64,000 bases of DNA from Clostridiales bacterium (GCA_012517905.1 JAAYUE010000069.1:62001-126000); one strand, 5' to 3'; positions 32,307-41,240 are shown, numbered from the stretch's first letter. Translations and numbers: made by a program. Notes: generated by a model not told the origin, from the sequence alone.

Positions 32307-33358
32307 GACGAAAGGTTCCCCGTGACCAGCCACGCGTCGCTCGCCGTTTTGCGAACGAGCACCGTGCCGTACTGCTCGGCCAGATTGAGCCGGCCGCCGG
32401 AGGCGTTGACCGTTACGCCGGACGCGCCGGCGATGGCCAGCGAACCGGCTCCGCCGCGCGTCACGAAAAAATACGTCTTTTCCGAAAAACCGGCGGCTGC
32501 CTGCGTGGGGATGGTGAGCGTTGCGGCGGAAGCGCTCGTGATCCAGATATCCTTGCCGTTGTCTTCGGCGGCGACGGTATAGCCCGCCGTCTTTGCGCTG
32601 ATCTCCACGGCGGACTGCTCGGCGTCGATGCAGCCGTTTGTGAGCTTCGCCGCGCCGATGTCGCCGGGGGTGAGCGCGTCCGCGCCGCCCGCGGCGTGGC
32701 GCGCCGCGTGCGCAATCGGCGTTACGGGGTCGCTTCCGCCCGGCCCGTGCTGCGCGGCGTGCGTCAGCGGCGCGCCGACGTTGCCCTCCACGACCGGTAC
32801 GATTGGCTTGTTTCGAATGAACGAATCCTGCATCTCGTCCGTTTCGTCCCAGTTCGCCTGCACGTTGAGCTCGCCGATGTCCGTGTCGATGCGCGCCGCC
32901 GCCGCGAGCGCCGAGGCGGCCGCTTCGTTCGCCACGCGTGCCGCCTCGATCAGCGGCGGATAGGCGGCGTTTGCGCGGATGATGTCCCCGCTGATGAGCG
33001 ATTTGCGGCAGCGGAAGTCGAAGCGCGTGCTGGTCACGAGCGTTTCGTTGTTTTCGCCGCTGTAGACCTGCACGTCCGCGCTCACGTTTCCCGCGCCGTA
33101 GGCCGCCGGCAGCAGCGCCACGTCGAAGGTGCCGGGCGATTCCGTTTTCACGATGCCGCTCGTCTCGTCCTGCATCGAAAAGCCGATGCTCGAGGCGAAC
33201 GCGATGTTGATTCTGCAGCCGGCAAGATCCATCGCCTCTCCGTTGTTGAGCAGGGTAACGTGCAGAAGGTTGCCCGTGTCTCCCTCGACCACTTCAAACG
33301 GGCGGAACGGCAATGTCCGCATCATGTCGAGCGTAATCGAATAATCCTTGGTTTGCAT
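32303..33358 (-). CDS. BppU-family phage baseplate upper protein
   Basis: 351 residues. The N-terminal ~120 residues match the BppU domain (FRPFEVVEGDTGNLLHVTLL, NNGEAMDLAGCRINIAF). A helical segment (residues about 130-160) follows, then fibre-like repeats with AAQHGPGGSDPVTP and AARHAAGGADALTP, a 15-residue motif pair common in tail fibres, and a C-terminal beta domain. AAGGAGG precedes the ATG. Such proteins anchor receptor-binding proteins on baseplates; here it is translationally coupled to the glycine-rich gene. Capsid, tail-tube and lysis genes are absent, so this is a remnant, a tailocin-like piece or a recruited adhesin. Confidence 0.82.
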   Translation of the reverse strand: MQTKDYSITLDMMRTLPFRPFEVVEGDTGNLLHVTLLNNGEAMDLAGCRINIAFASSIGFSMQDETSGIVKTESPGTFDVALLPAAYGAGNVSADVQVYSGENNETLVTSTRFDFRCRKSLISGDIIRANAAYPPLIEAARVANEAAASALAAAARIDTDIGELNVQANWDETDEMQDSFIRNKPIVPVVEGNVGAPLTHAAQHGPGGSDPVTPIAHAARHAAGGADALTPGDIGAAKLTNGCIDAEQSAVEISAKTAGYTVAAEDNGKDIWITSASAATLTIPTQAAAGFSEKTYFFVTRGGAGSLAIAGASGVTVNASGGRLNLAEQYGTVLVRKTASDAWLVTGNLSS

Positions 33359-33489
33359 ATCTTCCTCCTTGCTGGTAGGATGCTTCGGGGTATCCGGTTC
33401 GATTATCGCCCGCGCGCGGGAAGAAAAATTATAAGAATTGCGGGTTTGAAAATTTCAATAATCGATAGCGTGCAAAACGCTGCGGCGCG

Positions 33490-33530
33490 CAAAAAAACGG
33501 ACGCCGCGGTGGTTGCGGTGTCCGTTTGTG
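33490..33530 (-). terminator. Terminator after the alcohol dehydrogenase gene
   Basis: On the minus strand AACGGACACCGC pairs with GCGGCGTCCGTT (one G-U) and a run of seven T residues follows. Confidence 0.8.
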
Positions 33531-33627
33531 CCATCGAGCGCGATGGCATGCTGAGGAAGGATATTAGTCGACGCTGCCGGATGCGCACGGCAGAAATCGC
33601 GCGCTGCGGCAGAGGGAGGAGGGCGGC

Positions 33628-34803
33628 TTAAAAATCGACCTCGGTGTCGTAGTAGCAGGCTTTGAGCAGCTTCTCCATCTCGGCGGGCGTGATGGCGCGT
33701 GGGTTTGAACCGGTGCAGGCGTCGCCGACGGCGAGCTCGGCTACCTTTGGCAGCTTTTCGAGGAACTCCAGCTCGTCGATGATGCCGCCCTCGTAATCCC
33801 GAATGCAGTTCGGGATGTCGAGCTGCCGATTCATCTTGCGAATGTGCGCGACAAGCGCTTTCGAGGTGGGTTCCAGCCCGATATGCGCGGCGATTTCGCC
33901 GTAGCGTTTTTCCGCTTCAGGGTTTTTGCTGTTGAACTGGATGACCTTGGGCAGATACATGGCGTTTGCGCAGCCGTGGACGATATGCCCGCCGGTATAC
34001 GCCGCGCCGGTTTTGTGCGCCATGGAGTGCACGATGCCGAGCAGCGCGTTGGAGAACGCCATGCCCGCGAGGCACTGGGCGTTGTGCATGGAATCCCGCG
34101 CGGCCATATCGCCGTTGAACGAGGGGATGAGATCCTGGCTGATCATCTTGATGGCGTGCAGCGCCAGCGGATCGGTATAGTCGCAGTGCAGTGTGGAGAC
34201 ATACGCCTCGACGGCGTGCGTTATCGCATCCATGCCGGTGTGCGCGGTGAGCTTCTTTGGCATGGTCTCGGCAAGATCGGGGTCCACGATCGCGACGTCC
34301 GGCGTGATGTTGAAGTCCGCAAGAGGATATTTCACGCCCTTGTGATAGTCCGTGATCACGGAAAACGCGGTTACTTCGGTTGCCGTGCCGGAGGTGGAGG
34401 GAATCGCGCAGAAACGCGCTTTGGTGCGCAGCTGCGGGAAGTTAAACGGAATGCAGAGCGATTCGAACGTCACGTCCGGATATTCATAAAACGCCCACAT
34501 GGCCTTGGCCGCATCGATGGGCGAGCCGCCGCCGATGGAGACAATCCAGTCCGGCTGAAATCTGCGCATGGCCTCCGCGCCGCGCAGAACGGTTTCGACG
34601 GAGGGATCGGGCTCTACGCCCTCGAAGAGCTCGACTTCCATGCCCGCTTCGCGCAGGTAGGCTTCCGTCCGGTCGAGAAAACCGAAGCGCTTCATGGAGC
34701 CGCCGCCGACGACGACGAACGCGCGCTTGCCCCGGAGGGTTTTGAGCGCTTCGAGCGAACCTTTGCCGTGATAGAGATCGCGGGGGAGTGTAAAACGTGC
34801 CAT
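33628..34803 (-). CDS. Iron-containing alcohol dehydrogenase
   Basis: 391 residues, group III ADH. The NAD(P) site is GGGSMKRFG and SIGGGSPIDAAKA; iron ligands lie in TGMDAITHAVEAYVS (Asp, His), GIVHSMAHKTGA (His) and GGHIVHGCANA (His). Such enzymes reduce aldehydes to alcohols to regenerate NAD(P)+ during fermentation. AAGGAG precedes the ATG. The gene lies directly downstream of rex on the same strand, with its own promoter and a candidate redox-responsive operator. Confidence 0.93.
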   Translation of the reverse strand: MARFTLPRDLYHGKGSLEALKTLRGKRAFVVVGGGSMKRFGFLDRTEAYLREAGMEVELFEGVEPDPSVETVLRGAEAMRRFQPDWIVSIGGGSPIDAAKAMWAFYEYPDVTFESLCIPFNFPQLRTKARFCAIPSTSGTATEVTAFSVITDYHKGVKYPLADFNITPDVAIVDPDLAETMPKKLTAHTGMDAITHAVEAYVSTLHCDYTDPLALHAIKMISQDLIPSFNGDMAARDSMHNAQCLAGMAFSNALLGIVHSMAHKTGAAYTGGHIVHGCANAMYLPKVIQFNSKNPEAEKRYGEIAAHIGLEPTSKALVAHIRKMNRQLDIPNCIRDYEGGIIDELEFLEKLPKVAELAVGDACTGSNPRAITPAEMEKLLKACYYDTEVDF

Positions 34804-34830
34804 AATGCTTCTCCTTGAATCAGTAATTCG

Positions 34831-34881
34831 TTATCGGTAATAGACTATCGATAATATAACACCGATAAAAAGAGATGTCAA
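34831..34881 (-). promoter_or_regulatory. Promoter and inverted-repeat operator of the alcohol dehydrogenase gene
   Basis: On the minus strand TTGACA (34881-34876) and TATATT (34858-34853) are 17 bp apart. TTATCGGT (34831-34838) and ACCGATAA (34861-34868) form a perfect 8-bp inverted repeat around the -10, and TATCGATA (34846-34853) is a palindrome between them. A TATATCGATATA palindrome also sits in the rex promoter. The clear Rex consensus TTGTTAA-N4-TTAACAA is absent. Confidence 0.6.
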
Positions 34882-34944
34882 CACAGATCGAAAAAATTTC
34901 CGAATAAAGTTTTTTCGCCGCAGATCAACCTGCAAACAAAAAAA

Positions 34945-34976
34945 GCGAAAGAAAAACAGCGCCCCGCAGGGCGCTG
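34945..34976 (-). terminator. Terminator after rex
   Basis: CAGCGCCC pairs with GGGCGCTG, followed on the minus strand by TTTTTCTTTCGC. Confidence 0.85.
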
Positions 34977-34997
34977 TGTGCTGGAAAGCGTTTTAGT

Positions 34998-35651
34998 TCA
35001 GTGTTTGTAGCCGAGACGCTCGGAAAGATGCTTGGAAAGCAGCGCAAGCGACGCCGCCATGTTTTCGTTTTGAACGAGGATCCCTTCCGGCGTGTTGAGG
35101 TGAACAGGCGCAAAGTTCCAGATGGCGAGCACGCCGCTGTCCACCAGCGCGTCGCAGACGCCCTGCGCCTGGGAAGCGGGCACGGTGATGATGCCGATGT
35201 GGATGTTCATATTGCGGCAGATCGAGGTCAGTTTGTTCATCGGAAGAACCTGCTTGCCGGAGATCTCGCCGCCGGTCAGATTCGGGTCCACGTCGAACGC
35301 CGTCACAATGCTCAGGCCGTATGCTTCAAAGCCGCGGTAGGAGAGCAGCGCGCGCCCGAGGCTGCCCGCGCCGACGAGAACCGCGTCGTTGGAGTTGTCG
35401 TAGCCAAGCGTGCGCTCGATCGCGGCGATGAGCTCGCTGGTTTGAAACCCCGTCTTGGGTTTGCCCGCCGTGTCGCTGACGGAGGCGAAATCCTTTCGAA
35501 CCTGCACCTCGTTGAGGCCGAGCTGGGCGGCGACGGTGGGGGCGGAGATGATCTCCGCGCCGGCGTCACGCGCGGCGCGCAGCGCCTGCAGATAGTATGG
35601 CATGCGCTGCAGCGCTTGCTTGGAAATGGAGACTGGAGCGTTCTTATCCAT
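34998..35651 (-). CDS. rex: Redox-sensing transcriptional repressor Rex
   Basis: 217 residues. The N-terminal winged helix has SISKQALQRMPYYLQAL and LGLNEVQVRKDFASV, followed by the NADH-binding Rossmann domain (DAVLVGAGSLGRALLSY, TAFDVDPNLTGGEI, GIITVPASQAQGVCDALV, GVLAIWNFAPVHL) and a C-terminal helix for domain swapping. Rex represses fermentation and electron-transfer genes until NADH rises. A palindrome overlapping its promoter suggests autoregulation, and the next gene is a likely target. Confidence 0.97.
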   Translation of the reverse strand: MDKNAPVSISKQALQRMPYYLQALRAARDAGAEIISAPTVAAQLGLNEVQVRKDFASVSDTAGKPKTGFQTSELIAAIERTLGYDNSNDAVLVGAGSLGRALLSYRGFEAYGLSIVTAFDVDPNLTGGEISGKQVLPMNKLTSICRNMNIHIGIITVPASQAQGVCDALVDSGVLAIWNFAPVHLNTPEGILVQNENMAASLALLSKHLSERLGYKH

Positions 35652-35668
35652 GGCGCACCTCCGAAATC

Positions 35669-35707
35669 TATATCGATATAATAATACTGTTACGATGCGT
35701 TTGTCAA
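35669..35707 (-). promoter_or_regulatory. rex promoter with palindrome
   Basis: TTGACA on the minus strand (35707-35702) with an AT-rich -10 region (TTATTA about 17 bp away). The 12-bp palindrome TATATCGATATA (35669-35680) lies just downstream, near the start site. Confidence 0.5.
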
Positions 35708-35907
35708 ATCAACTTGAAAACCGTCGCCGTTGCCGCAGGACGGTCCGCCTGCGCGGCAAATCCGGTATGGGACGCTTTCTATCTATCATACCACAATTGC
35801 GTGCGCTTTTTCCAGCAAAGGATTTTACGACCCCTTGATACAACAGAGAAAATACGTTTTTTTACAAAAAAAGGCAGGGGAGTTATCCGGGAATCGGGTG
35901 ATAAACG

Positions 35908-36846
35908 TCATGCGCGCTGCTTCGCGCCGGCGGCGCCGTTTTGGTGCGTCGAACGGTATTTTCGCGGGCTAACGAGCAACTCCTGCCGGAAAACCTTGGC
36001 AAAATAGCTCGGGCTGTTGAACCCTGTTGCAAAGCAGATGTCCGAAACGCTCATGTCCGAGCCGGAGAGCAGCCCCGCCGCCGCGCGGATGCGGTACTGC
36101 AACAGGTAGTCGATCGGAGAAGCGTCCAGCACTTTTCGGAAGCAGCGGTAACATTCGCTCTCGCTGATGGAGGAAGCGGCGGCGATCTGCGCCACCGTCA
36201 GCGGTTCGGCATAGTGCTCGTGGATGAAGCCGAGCATCTGCTTGATGCGCACGGCGTCCTTGTTTTGCACGAGGTCGGTTTCGCAGACGCGGTCCTGCAA
36301 ATTCTCCAGCAGCAAAAGCAGCATTCGCATCAGCTCGACCTGGACGAGAATTTCATAGCCGTATCGATCGCCGACAAAGGCGGCGAACGCCGCGCGAAAG
36401 TGCTCGATCGCATCCTTTTGCCAGGGAACGTCCGGGCGGAGCAGCACCTCGCCCAGCGTGGCGCAGCGCACGAGCGGCGCGATGTAGCGTTGCTGGACGA
36501 TGCTCTGCGGAAATCCCGAGACGAGCTCCGGCGTAAAGAGCAGGCTGTTGATGCGGCTGGGCGTGTTTTTCTGCCCGCGCTTGAGCTTGTGCAGCACGTT
36601 GGTGTTGACGAACACCGCCTCGCCGGGATGCAGCAGATATTCCGTTTCGCCGCAGAGCACCAGCGTGTCCCCTTCGACGGCGAGGATGACTTCCATCTCC
36701 TCGTGCCAGTGCCACGGGATGTTGCCGACGAGGTACCTGCCGGGGTCCTCGTCGTAACCGGCGCAGGGGAATACCGGCGTGCCGTGCCTCGTGAGCTCGT
36801 GCAGGTCCGGCGCGATTGCGATATCGAGCAATTGCAGCGCTTTCAT
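35908..36846 (-). CDS. AraC-family transcriptional regulator
   Basis: About 312 residues: an N-terminal cupin-like sensor (HWHEEMEVILAVEGDTLVLC, YLLHPGEAVFVNTNVLHKL) and a C-terminal double HTH (LTVAQIAAASSISESECYRC, SVSDICFATGFNSPSYFAKVFRQ, SPRKYR). This type usually senses a sugar or related metabolite. The start is uncertain: ATG at 36846 or ATG at 36858, the latter lying directly on the AAGGA ribosome site. It lies between rex and purB on the same strand with no obvious target operon next to it. Confidence 0.88.
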   Translation of the reverse strand: MKALQLLDIAIAPDLHELTRHGTPVFPCAGYDEDPGRYLVGNIPWHWHEEMEVILAVEGDTLVLCGETEYLLHPGEAVFVNTNVLHKLKRGQKNTPSRINSLLFTPELVSGFPQSIVQQRYIAPLVRCATLGEVLLRPDVPWQKDAIEHFRAAFAAFVGDRYGYEILVQVELMRMLLLLLENLQDRVCETDLVQNKDAVRIKQMLGFIHEHYAEPLTVAQIAAASSISESECYRCFRKVLDASPIDYLLQYRIRAAAGLLSGSDMSVSDICFATGFNSPSYFAKVFRQELLVSPRKYRSTHQNGAAGAKQRA

Positions 36847-36955
36847 AGTTTGTCGCATTCCTTCTGATCTGGAGAATTGTGCTATAAATCAGCTATATTA
36901 TACAGACTTGTTGAAAAACATGCAAGGATGATAACAGTTGTTTGAACCAGAACTA

Positions 36956-36985
36956 CAAAAAGCCCGCCGGCGTGTTCCGGCGGGC
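36956..36985 (-). terminator. Terminator after purB
   Basis: GCCCGCCGG pairs with CCGGCGGGC; on the minus strand TTTTTG follows. Confidence 0.85.
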
Positions 36986-37001
36986 GCATCGAACAGACAA
37001 G

Positions 37002-38408
37002 TTACAGCGTGATCTCCTGCAGCGGCGTACTCTCCGGCACGGGATGGCCGGCGAGAAACCGCTCCGCCTGCTCCACCGAGCGGCCGATGTGACGCGCGGG
37101 ATCGAGTTCGGCGAGGATTTCCTCGCGCGAGAGCGGAAAATCCGGATCGCCCGCCAGCCGGTCGGCCAGATCGTTTCCCTCGCCCTGCGCCATGCGCGCC
37201 TTTGCCTTGAGGGAATGCGTGCGGATGATCTCGTGCAGCGCCTGCCGGTCGCCGCCGCGCTTGACCGCGGCCATGAGCAGATTTTCGGTGGCGAGAAACG
37301 GCAGCGCGTCGGACAGGATGCGCGCGTTCGCCGCCTCGTGCACGATGAGCCCGCCCGCGACGTTCGCCATGAGGCGCAGCACCGCATCCGTGGCCAGAAA
37401 CGCCTCCGGCAGCGAGAGGCGGCGGTTGGCGGAGTCGTCCAGCGTCCGCTCGAGCCACTGCGTGCTCGCGGTCATCGGCGCGTTGAGCGACGTTGCCATC
37501 ACGAAGCGCGAGAGTGAGCAGATGCGCTCGGAACGCATGGGGTTTTGCTTATAGGCCATTGCGGAGGAACCGATCTGCCCGCTTTCGAACGGCTCGGACA
37601 GGATGCCGTCGTGCTGCAGCAGACGGATGTCGTCGCCGAACTTATAGGCGCTCTGCGCGACGCTCGAAAGCGCGTTGAGAATGCGGCTGTCGAGTTTTCT
37701 GGGATAGGTCTGTCCGCTGACGTCGTAGAGGCGGTCAAACCCGAAATCCGCTGCGATTCTGCGGTTGAGCTCGTCGATCTGATCCGTGTCGCCGCCGAAC
37801 AGCGAGACAAAGCTCGCCTCCGTACCCGTTGCGCCGCGGCTGCCGAGAAAGCGAAACGCCTTGAGCGTATCCTCGATCTCCTCCACATCCAGCCAGAGGT
37901 CCTGCAGCCAGAGACAGGCGCGGCGGCCGACGGTACCCGGCTGCGCGGACTGAAAATGTGTAAATCCGACGGTGGGGATGGCCTTCGTGCGCGCGGCGAA
38001 CGCGGACAACGGCTTCAGCACGGCGTAGATGCTGTTTCGAATGCTCACCAGCGCGTCCCGCAGGATGATGAGATCCGCATTGTCGGTGACATAACAGCTC
38101 GTTGCGCCGAGATGGATGACGCCCGCCGCCTTGGGGCAGACCAACCCGTAGGCGTAGACATGCGCCATCACGTCGTGGCGCACCTCGGCCTCGCGCCGCC
38201 GCACCGCTTCGTAGTCGATGTCGTACACATGCGCGGCGAGCTCGTCCGCCTGCTCCTGCGTCACCGGCAGACCGAGCGCATGCTCCGCCCGGGCGAGGCT
38301 CACCCAGAGCTTTCGCCAGGTGGAATAGCGCATATCCGGCGAAAACAACCGCTGCATCTCGTCCGAGGCATAGCGGCTGTTCAGCGGGCTTTCATAGCGA
38401 TCCCGCAT
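37002..38408 (-). CDS. purB: Adenylosuccinate lyase
   Basis: 468 residues. The superfamily signature is SSAMAYKQNPMRSERI (flexible catalytic loop); other landmarks are MAHVYAYGLVCPKAAGVIHLGATSCYVTDN and GFTHFQSAQPGTVG with the catalytic His. PurB splits SAICAR and adenylosuccinate, releasing fumarate both times. It starts 6 bp after purA and is last in the fumarase-purA-purB run, ending at a terminator. The length fits the longer PurB subfamily that resembles eukaryotic ADSL. Confidence 0.95.
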   Translation of the reverse strand: MRDRYESPLNSRYASDEMQRLFSPDMRYSTWRKLWVSLARAEHALGLPVTQEQADELAAHVYDIDYEAVRRREAEVRHDVMAHVYAYGLVCPKAAGVIHLGATSCYVTDNADLIILRDALVSIRNSIYAVLKPLSAFAARTKAIPTVGFTHFQSAQPGTVGRRACLWLQDLWLDVEEIEDTLKAFRFLGSRGATGTEASFVSLFGGDTDQIDELNRRIAADFGFDRLYDVSGQTYPRKLDSRILNALSSVAQSAYKFGDDIRLLQHDGILSEPFESGQIGSSAMAYKQNPMRSERICSLSRFVMATSLNAPMTASTQWLERTLDDSANRRLSLPEAFLATDAVLRLMANVAGGLIVHEAANARILSDALPFLATENLLMAAVKRGGDRQALHEIIRTHSLKAKARMAQGEGNDLADRLAGDPDFPLSREEILAELDPARHIGRSVEQAERFLAGHPVPESTPLQEITL

Positions 38409-38414
38409 GCTTTG

Positions 38415-39686
38415 TTACCTCCGGATGATGGCATCGCGCGCCGCGCCGACGGAGATATTCGTAATCGGGCAGCCGATGCGCTTTTCGATGAAGTCCACAT
38501 ACTCCTGCGCGGCCTTCGGCAGTTCGCCGAACGACCGGCAGCCGGAGATGTCGCACTGCCAGCCGGGCATGTATTCGATGACCGGCTTTGCCGCACCGAT
38601 CGCAGCGGGGAAGGGGAAGTCGTCCGTCTTTCTGCCGTCCAGCTCGTACTGCACGCAGACGGGAATTTGATCCATATAGGAGAGGATATCGATCTTGGTG
38701 AGCGCGACCTCGGTCGCGCCCTGCATGATCACGCCGTAGCGCGTTGCGACGATGTCCATCGGTCCGACCCGGCGGGGGCGTCCCGTCGCCGCGCCGTATT
38801 CCGCGCCGGCCTCGCGGAGCTTGTCCGCATCCTCGCCGAACCATTCCGCCGTAAACGGGCCTTCGCCCACGCAGGTGGAATACGCCTTGACCACGCCGAT
38901 GACCTTGTCCAGCTTTGCGCCCGGCATGCCGGCGCCGATGGGCGCATAGGCGGCGAGCGGCGCGGAGCTGGAGGTATAGGGATAGATGCCGAAGTCCACG
39001 TCCCGCAGCACGCCGAGCTGCGCCTCGAAGAGAATGTTTTTCTTTCCGTCAAGGCTGCGCAGATAGGCGCCCGTGTCGCAGAGATACGGCTTGATCTTTT
39101 CGCCGTAGGTCATGAGCCAGTCCCAGACTTCTTCCAGCGAATAAGGCTTGCCGCCGTATACGTTTTTGAGCGTGAGGTTTTTCCAGGCGAGAATGCCTTC
39201 GAGCCGTTTTTTGAGATAGTCGGGATAAAACAGCTCGCCGAGCATGATGGTCTTCTTCATGTATTTATCGCCGTAAACAGGCGCGATGCCGCGCTTGGTG
39301 GAGCCGTATTTCGCGTCCGCAAGGCGCGCCTCTTCGAGCACGTCCTGATCGCGGTGATAGGGGAATACGATCGGCGCGCGGTCGCTCACCTTGAGATTGT
39401 CCGGCGAGACGGGAACGCCTTTGGAGCGGGTCTCCTCGATCTCTTCGAGCAGCTTTTCGGGGTCGATGACCGCGCCGTTGCCGAGCACGTTGACAACGCC
39501 CTTGCGAAATATGCCGGAAGGCAGCAGGTGCAGCGCGAACTTGCCGTATTCGTTGACCACGGTGTGTCCCGCGTTGTTGCCGCCCTGATAGCGCACGACC
39601 ACGTCGTAGTCGGCGGCGATGAGATCGACCATGCGGCCTTTCCCTTCATCCCCCCAGTTGATTCCAACGATTGCACAGTTTGCCAT
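38415..39686 (-). CDS. purA: Adenylosuccinate synthetase
   Basis: 423 residues. N-terminal IVGINWGDEGKGRMVDLIA with the catalytic Asp and GTP-loop lysine, then GGNNAGHTVV with the catalytic His, VDFGIYPYTSSS and the C-terminal GTP-binding NISVGAAR. PurA joins IMP and aspartate using GTP. AAGGAGCGG precedes the ATG. It lies 91 bp after the fumarase beta gene and 6 bp before purB, so IMP-to-AMP conversion is encoded as a unit next to the enzyme that consumes its by-product fumarate. Confidence 0.97.
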   Translation of the reverse strand: MANCAIVGINWGDEGKGRMVDLIAADYDVVVRYQGGNNAGHTVVNEYGKFALHLLPSGIFRKGVVNVLGNGAVIDPEKLLEEIEETRSKGVPVSPDNLKVSDRAPIVFPYHRDQDVLEEARLADAKYGSTKRGIAPVYGDKYMKKTIMLGELFYPDYLKKRLEGILAWKNLTLKNVYGGKPYSLEEVWDWLMTYGEKIKPYLCDTGAYLRSLDGKKNILFEAQLGVLRDVDFGIYPYTSSSAPLAAYAPIGAGMPGAKLDKVIGVVKAYSTCVGEGPFTAEWFGEDADKLREAGAEYGAATGRPRRVGPMDIVATRYGVIMQGATEVALTKIDILSYMDQIPVCVQYELDGRKTDDFPFPAAIGAAKPVIEYMPGWQCDISGCRSFGELPKAAQEYVDFIEKRIGCPITNISVGAARDAIIRR

Positions 39687-39777
39687 AGTTCCGCTCCTTT
39701 CAGCATCAAAGCAGGTCGTTTATTGAAACTTTTTGATTTACCGTGTCATATCCGCGGTGTGCGGTGCGGCGGGCGGG

Positions 39778-40314
39778 TTATTTCCGGTTTACCGCCAGCG
39801 CATATACGTCGTTTCCCGACAAATCGAACGACACCACGGCGGGGAAATCCTCCACCGTCAGGCGGTAGACCGCCTCCGCGCCGAGGTCTTCAAACGCCAC
39901 GGGCTCGCAGGCCGTGATCCTCGTTGCGTAGAGCATGCCTGCGCCGCCGGTCGCCGCAAAATGCACCGCGCGGCCGCTCATCGACGCGTTGACGGCGGCG
40001 CTTCGCGCGCCCTTGCCGATGAACTGGCGGATGCCATAGTCCACGAGCGCGGGGGTATAGGCGTCCATACGCTTGCTGGTCGTCGGCCCGCAGGGACCGA
40101 TCACCTCGCCCGGCGCGGCGGGGCATGGACCCGCATAATAGATGCAGGCGCCTTTCGGCACGGGCAGCGGCTCGCCGCGGGCGAGCAGATCCGCAAAGCG
40201 CGCATGCGCCGCGTCGCGCGCGGTATAGATCGTGCCGCTCAGCAAAATGACATCCCCTGCGCGGAGCGCGGGCAGGTATTGTTCGGGTACCGGAACCGGC
40301 AGACGATGCTCCAT
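39778..40314 (-). CDS. Fe-S fumarate hydratase, beta subunit (C-terminal domain type)
   Basis: 178 residues of the class I fumarase/tartrate dehydratase beta family: LRAGDVILLSGTIYTARDAA, IYYAGPCPAAPGEVIGPCGP, TTSKRMDAYTP and VNASMSGRAVHFAATGGAG. It follows the alpha subunit by 6 bp. Together they hydrate fumarate to malate using an oxygen-sensitive 4Fe-4S cluster; L-tartrate dehydratase is the alternative, but the purA-purB neighbours favour fumarate. Confidence 0.92.
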   Translation of the reverse strand: MEHRLPVPVPEQYLPALRAGDVILLSGTIYTARDAAHARFADLLARGEPLPVPKGACIYYAGPCPAAPGEVIGPCGPTTSKRMDAYTPALVDYGIRQFIGKGARSAAVNASMSGRAVHFAATGGAGMLYATRITACEPVAFEDLGAEAVYRLTVEDFPAVVSFDLSGNDVYALAVNRK

Positions 40315-40320
40315 GTGCGC

Positions 40321-41163
40321 TTACACCTCCTCGCTCGCGTGGCGGCAGGCGTGGCACTGCATGTTGACCGCCACGGGCAGCCCGGCGATGTGCGTCGGCT
40401 CCGCCGCGGCGTGCACCGCAAGCGCGGAGGTTGCGCCGCCGAGGCCCATCGGACCGCCGCCGAGCGCGTTGATGCGAAGCAGCGCCTCCCGCTCGATATC
40501 GGCGACATCCTTGCGCGCGGCGGGTTCGCCGAGCGGGCGCAGCAACTGCCGCTTTGCAAGCAACGCGCAGGACTCCATCGTGCCGCCGACGCCGACGCCG
40601 ACGACCACCGGCGGACAGGCGGAAGCGCCCGCATCCCGCACGGCGGAGACGATGCAATGGAGGATGCCTTCGACTCCGGCGGAGGGAGAGAGCATGGTCA
40701 CGCGGCTCATGTTTTCGCTGCCGAATCCTTTCGGCGCGACGATGAGGTGAATGCGGTCGCCCTCGACAAAGCGCACATGCAGCACGGCCGGCGTGTTGTC
40801 GCCCGTGTTGACGCGCGTGAGGGGGTCCAGTACGGATTTCCTGAGATAGCCTTCGGTATATGCAAGACGCACGCCTTCGTCGACGGCGGCGGATAGATCT
40901 CCCTGGATAAACACCTCGCGTCCGACGTCCGCAAACACGACGCTCATGCCGGTGTCCTGACAGATGGGGCGCTGCTTTTGCCGCGCGAGGCGCGCGTTTT
41001 CGATCAGTTGGGTCAGGACGGAGCGCGCCGCGCCGCCTTCCTGCTCCGCTTCGCGTGCGACGACAAGCGCATTCTCAACATCGGCGGGTAGGTCGCAGCA
41101 GGCACGCAGGCAGAGCCTGCGCACGGGTTCCACGAGACTTGCGGCCTCGATGATCCGCATCCT
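40321..41163 (-). CDS. Fe-S fumarate hydratase, alpha subunit
   Basis: 280 residues, the usual size. The three cluster cysteines are visible in RPICQDTGMSVVF, GVGGTMESCALLAKRQ and NMQCHACRHA; TRVNTGDNTPAVLH and APKGFGSENMSR are also typical. The ATG at 41163 is preferred, since the longer open frame has no ribosome site. First gene of the fumarase-purA-purB run, behind the promoter at 41212-41240. Confidence 0.93.
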   Translation of the reverse strand, partial: RMRIIEAASLVEPVRRLCLRACCDLPADVENALVVAREAEQEGGAARSVLTQLIENARLARQKQRPICQDTGMSVVFADVGREVFIQGDLSAAVDEGVRLAYTEGYLRKSVLDPLTRVNTGDNTPAVLHVRFVEGDRIHLIVAPKGFGSENMSRVTMLSPSAGVEGILHCIVSAVRDAGASACPPVVVGVGVGGTMESCALLAKRQLLRPLGEPAARKDVADIEREALLRINALGGGPMGLGGATSALAVHAAAEPTHIAGLPVAVNMQCHACRHASEEV

Positions 41164-41211
41164 GAGAAGCCACCTTTCCGCGCCGGAGTATTCTGACGCA
41201 CCGAAAAACAA

Positions 41212-41240
41212 ATTATCGCATAATTCCCGCCATATTACAA
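41212..41240 (-). promoter_or_regulatory. Promoter of the fumarase-purA-purB run
   Basis: On the minus strand TTGTAA (41240-41235) and GATAAT (41217-41212) are 17 bp apart, about 50 bp before the alpha-subunit start. The rest of 41241-41480 is AT-rich and holds no gene. Confidence 0.5.

Noticed and set aside
31500..33358. Prophage
   Set aside because: Only two tail-type genes; no integrase, capsid, terminase, lysis or replication genes in the region.
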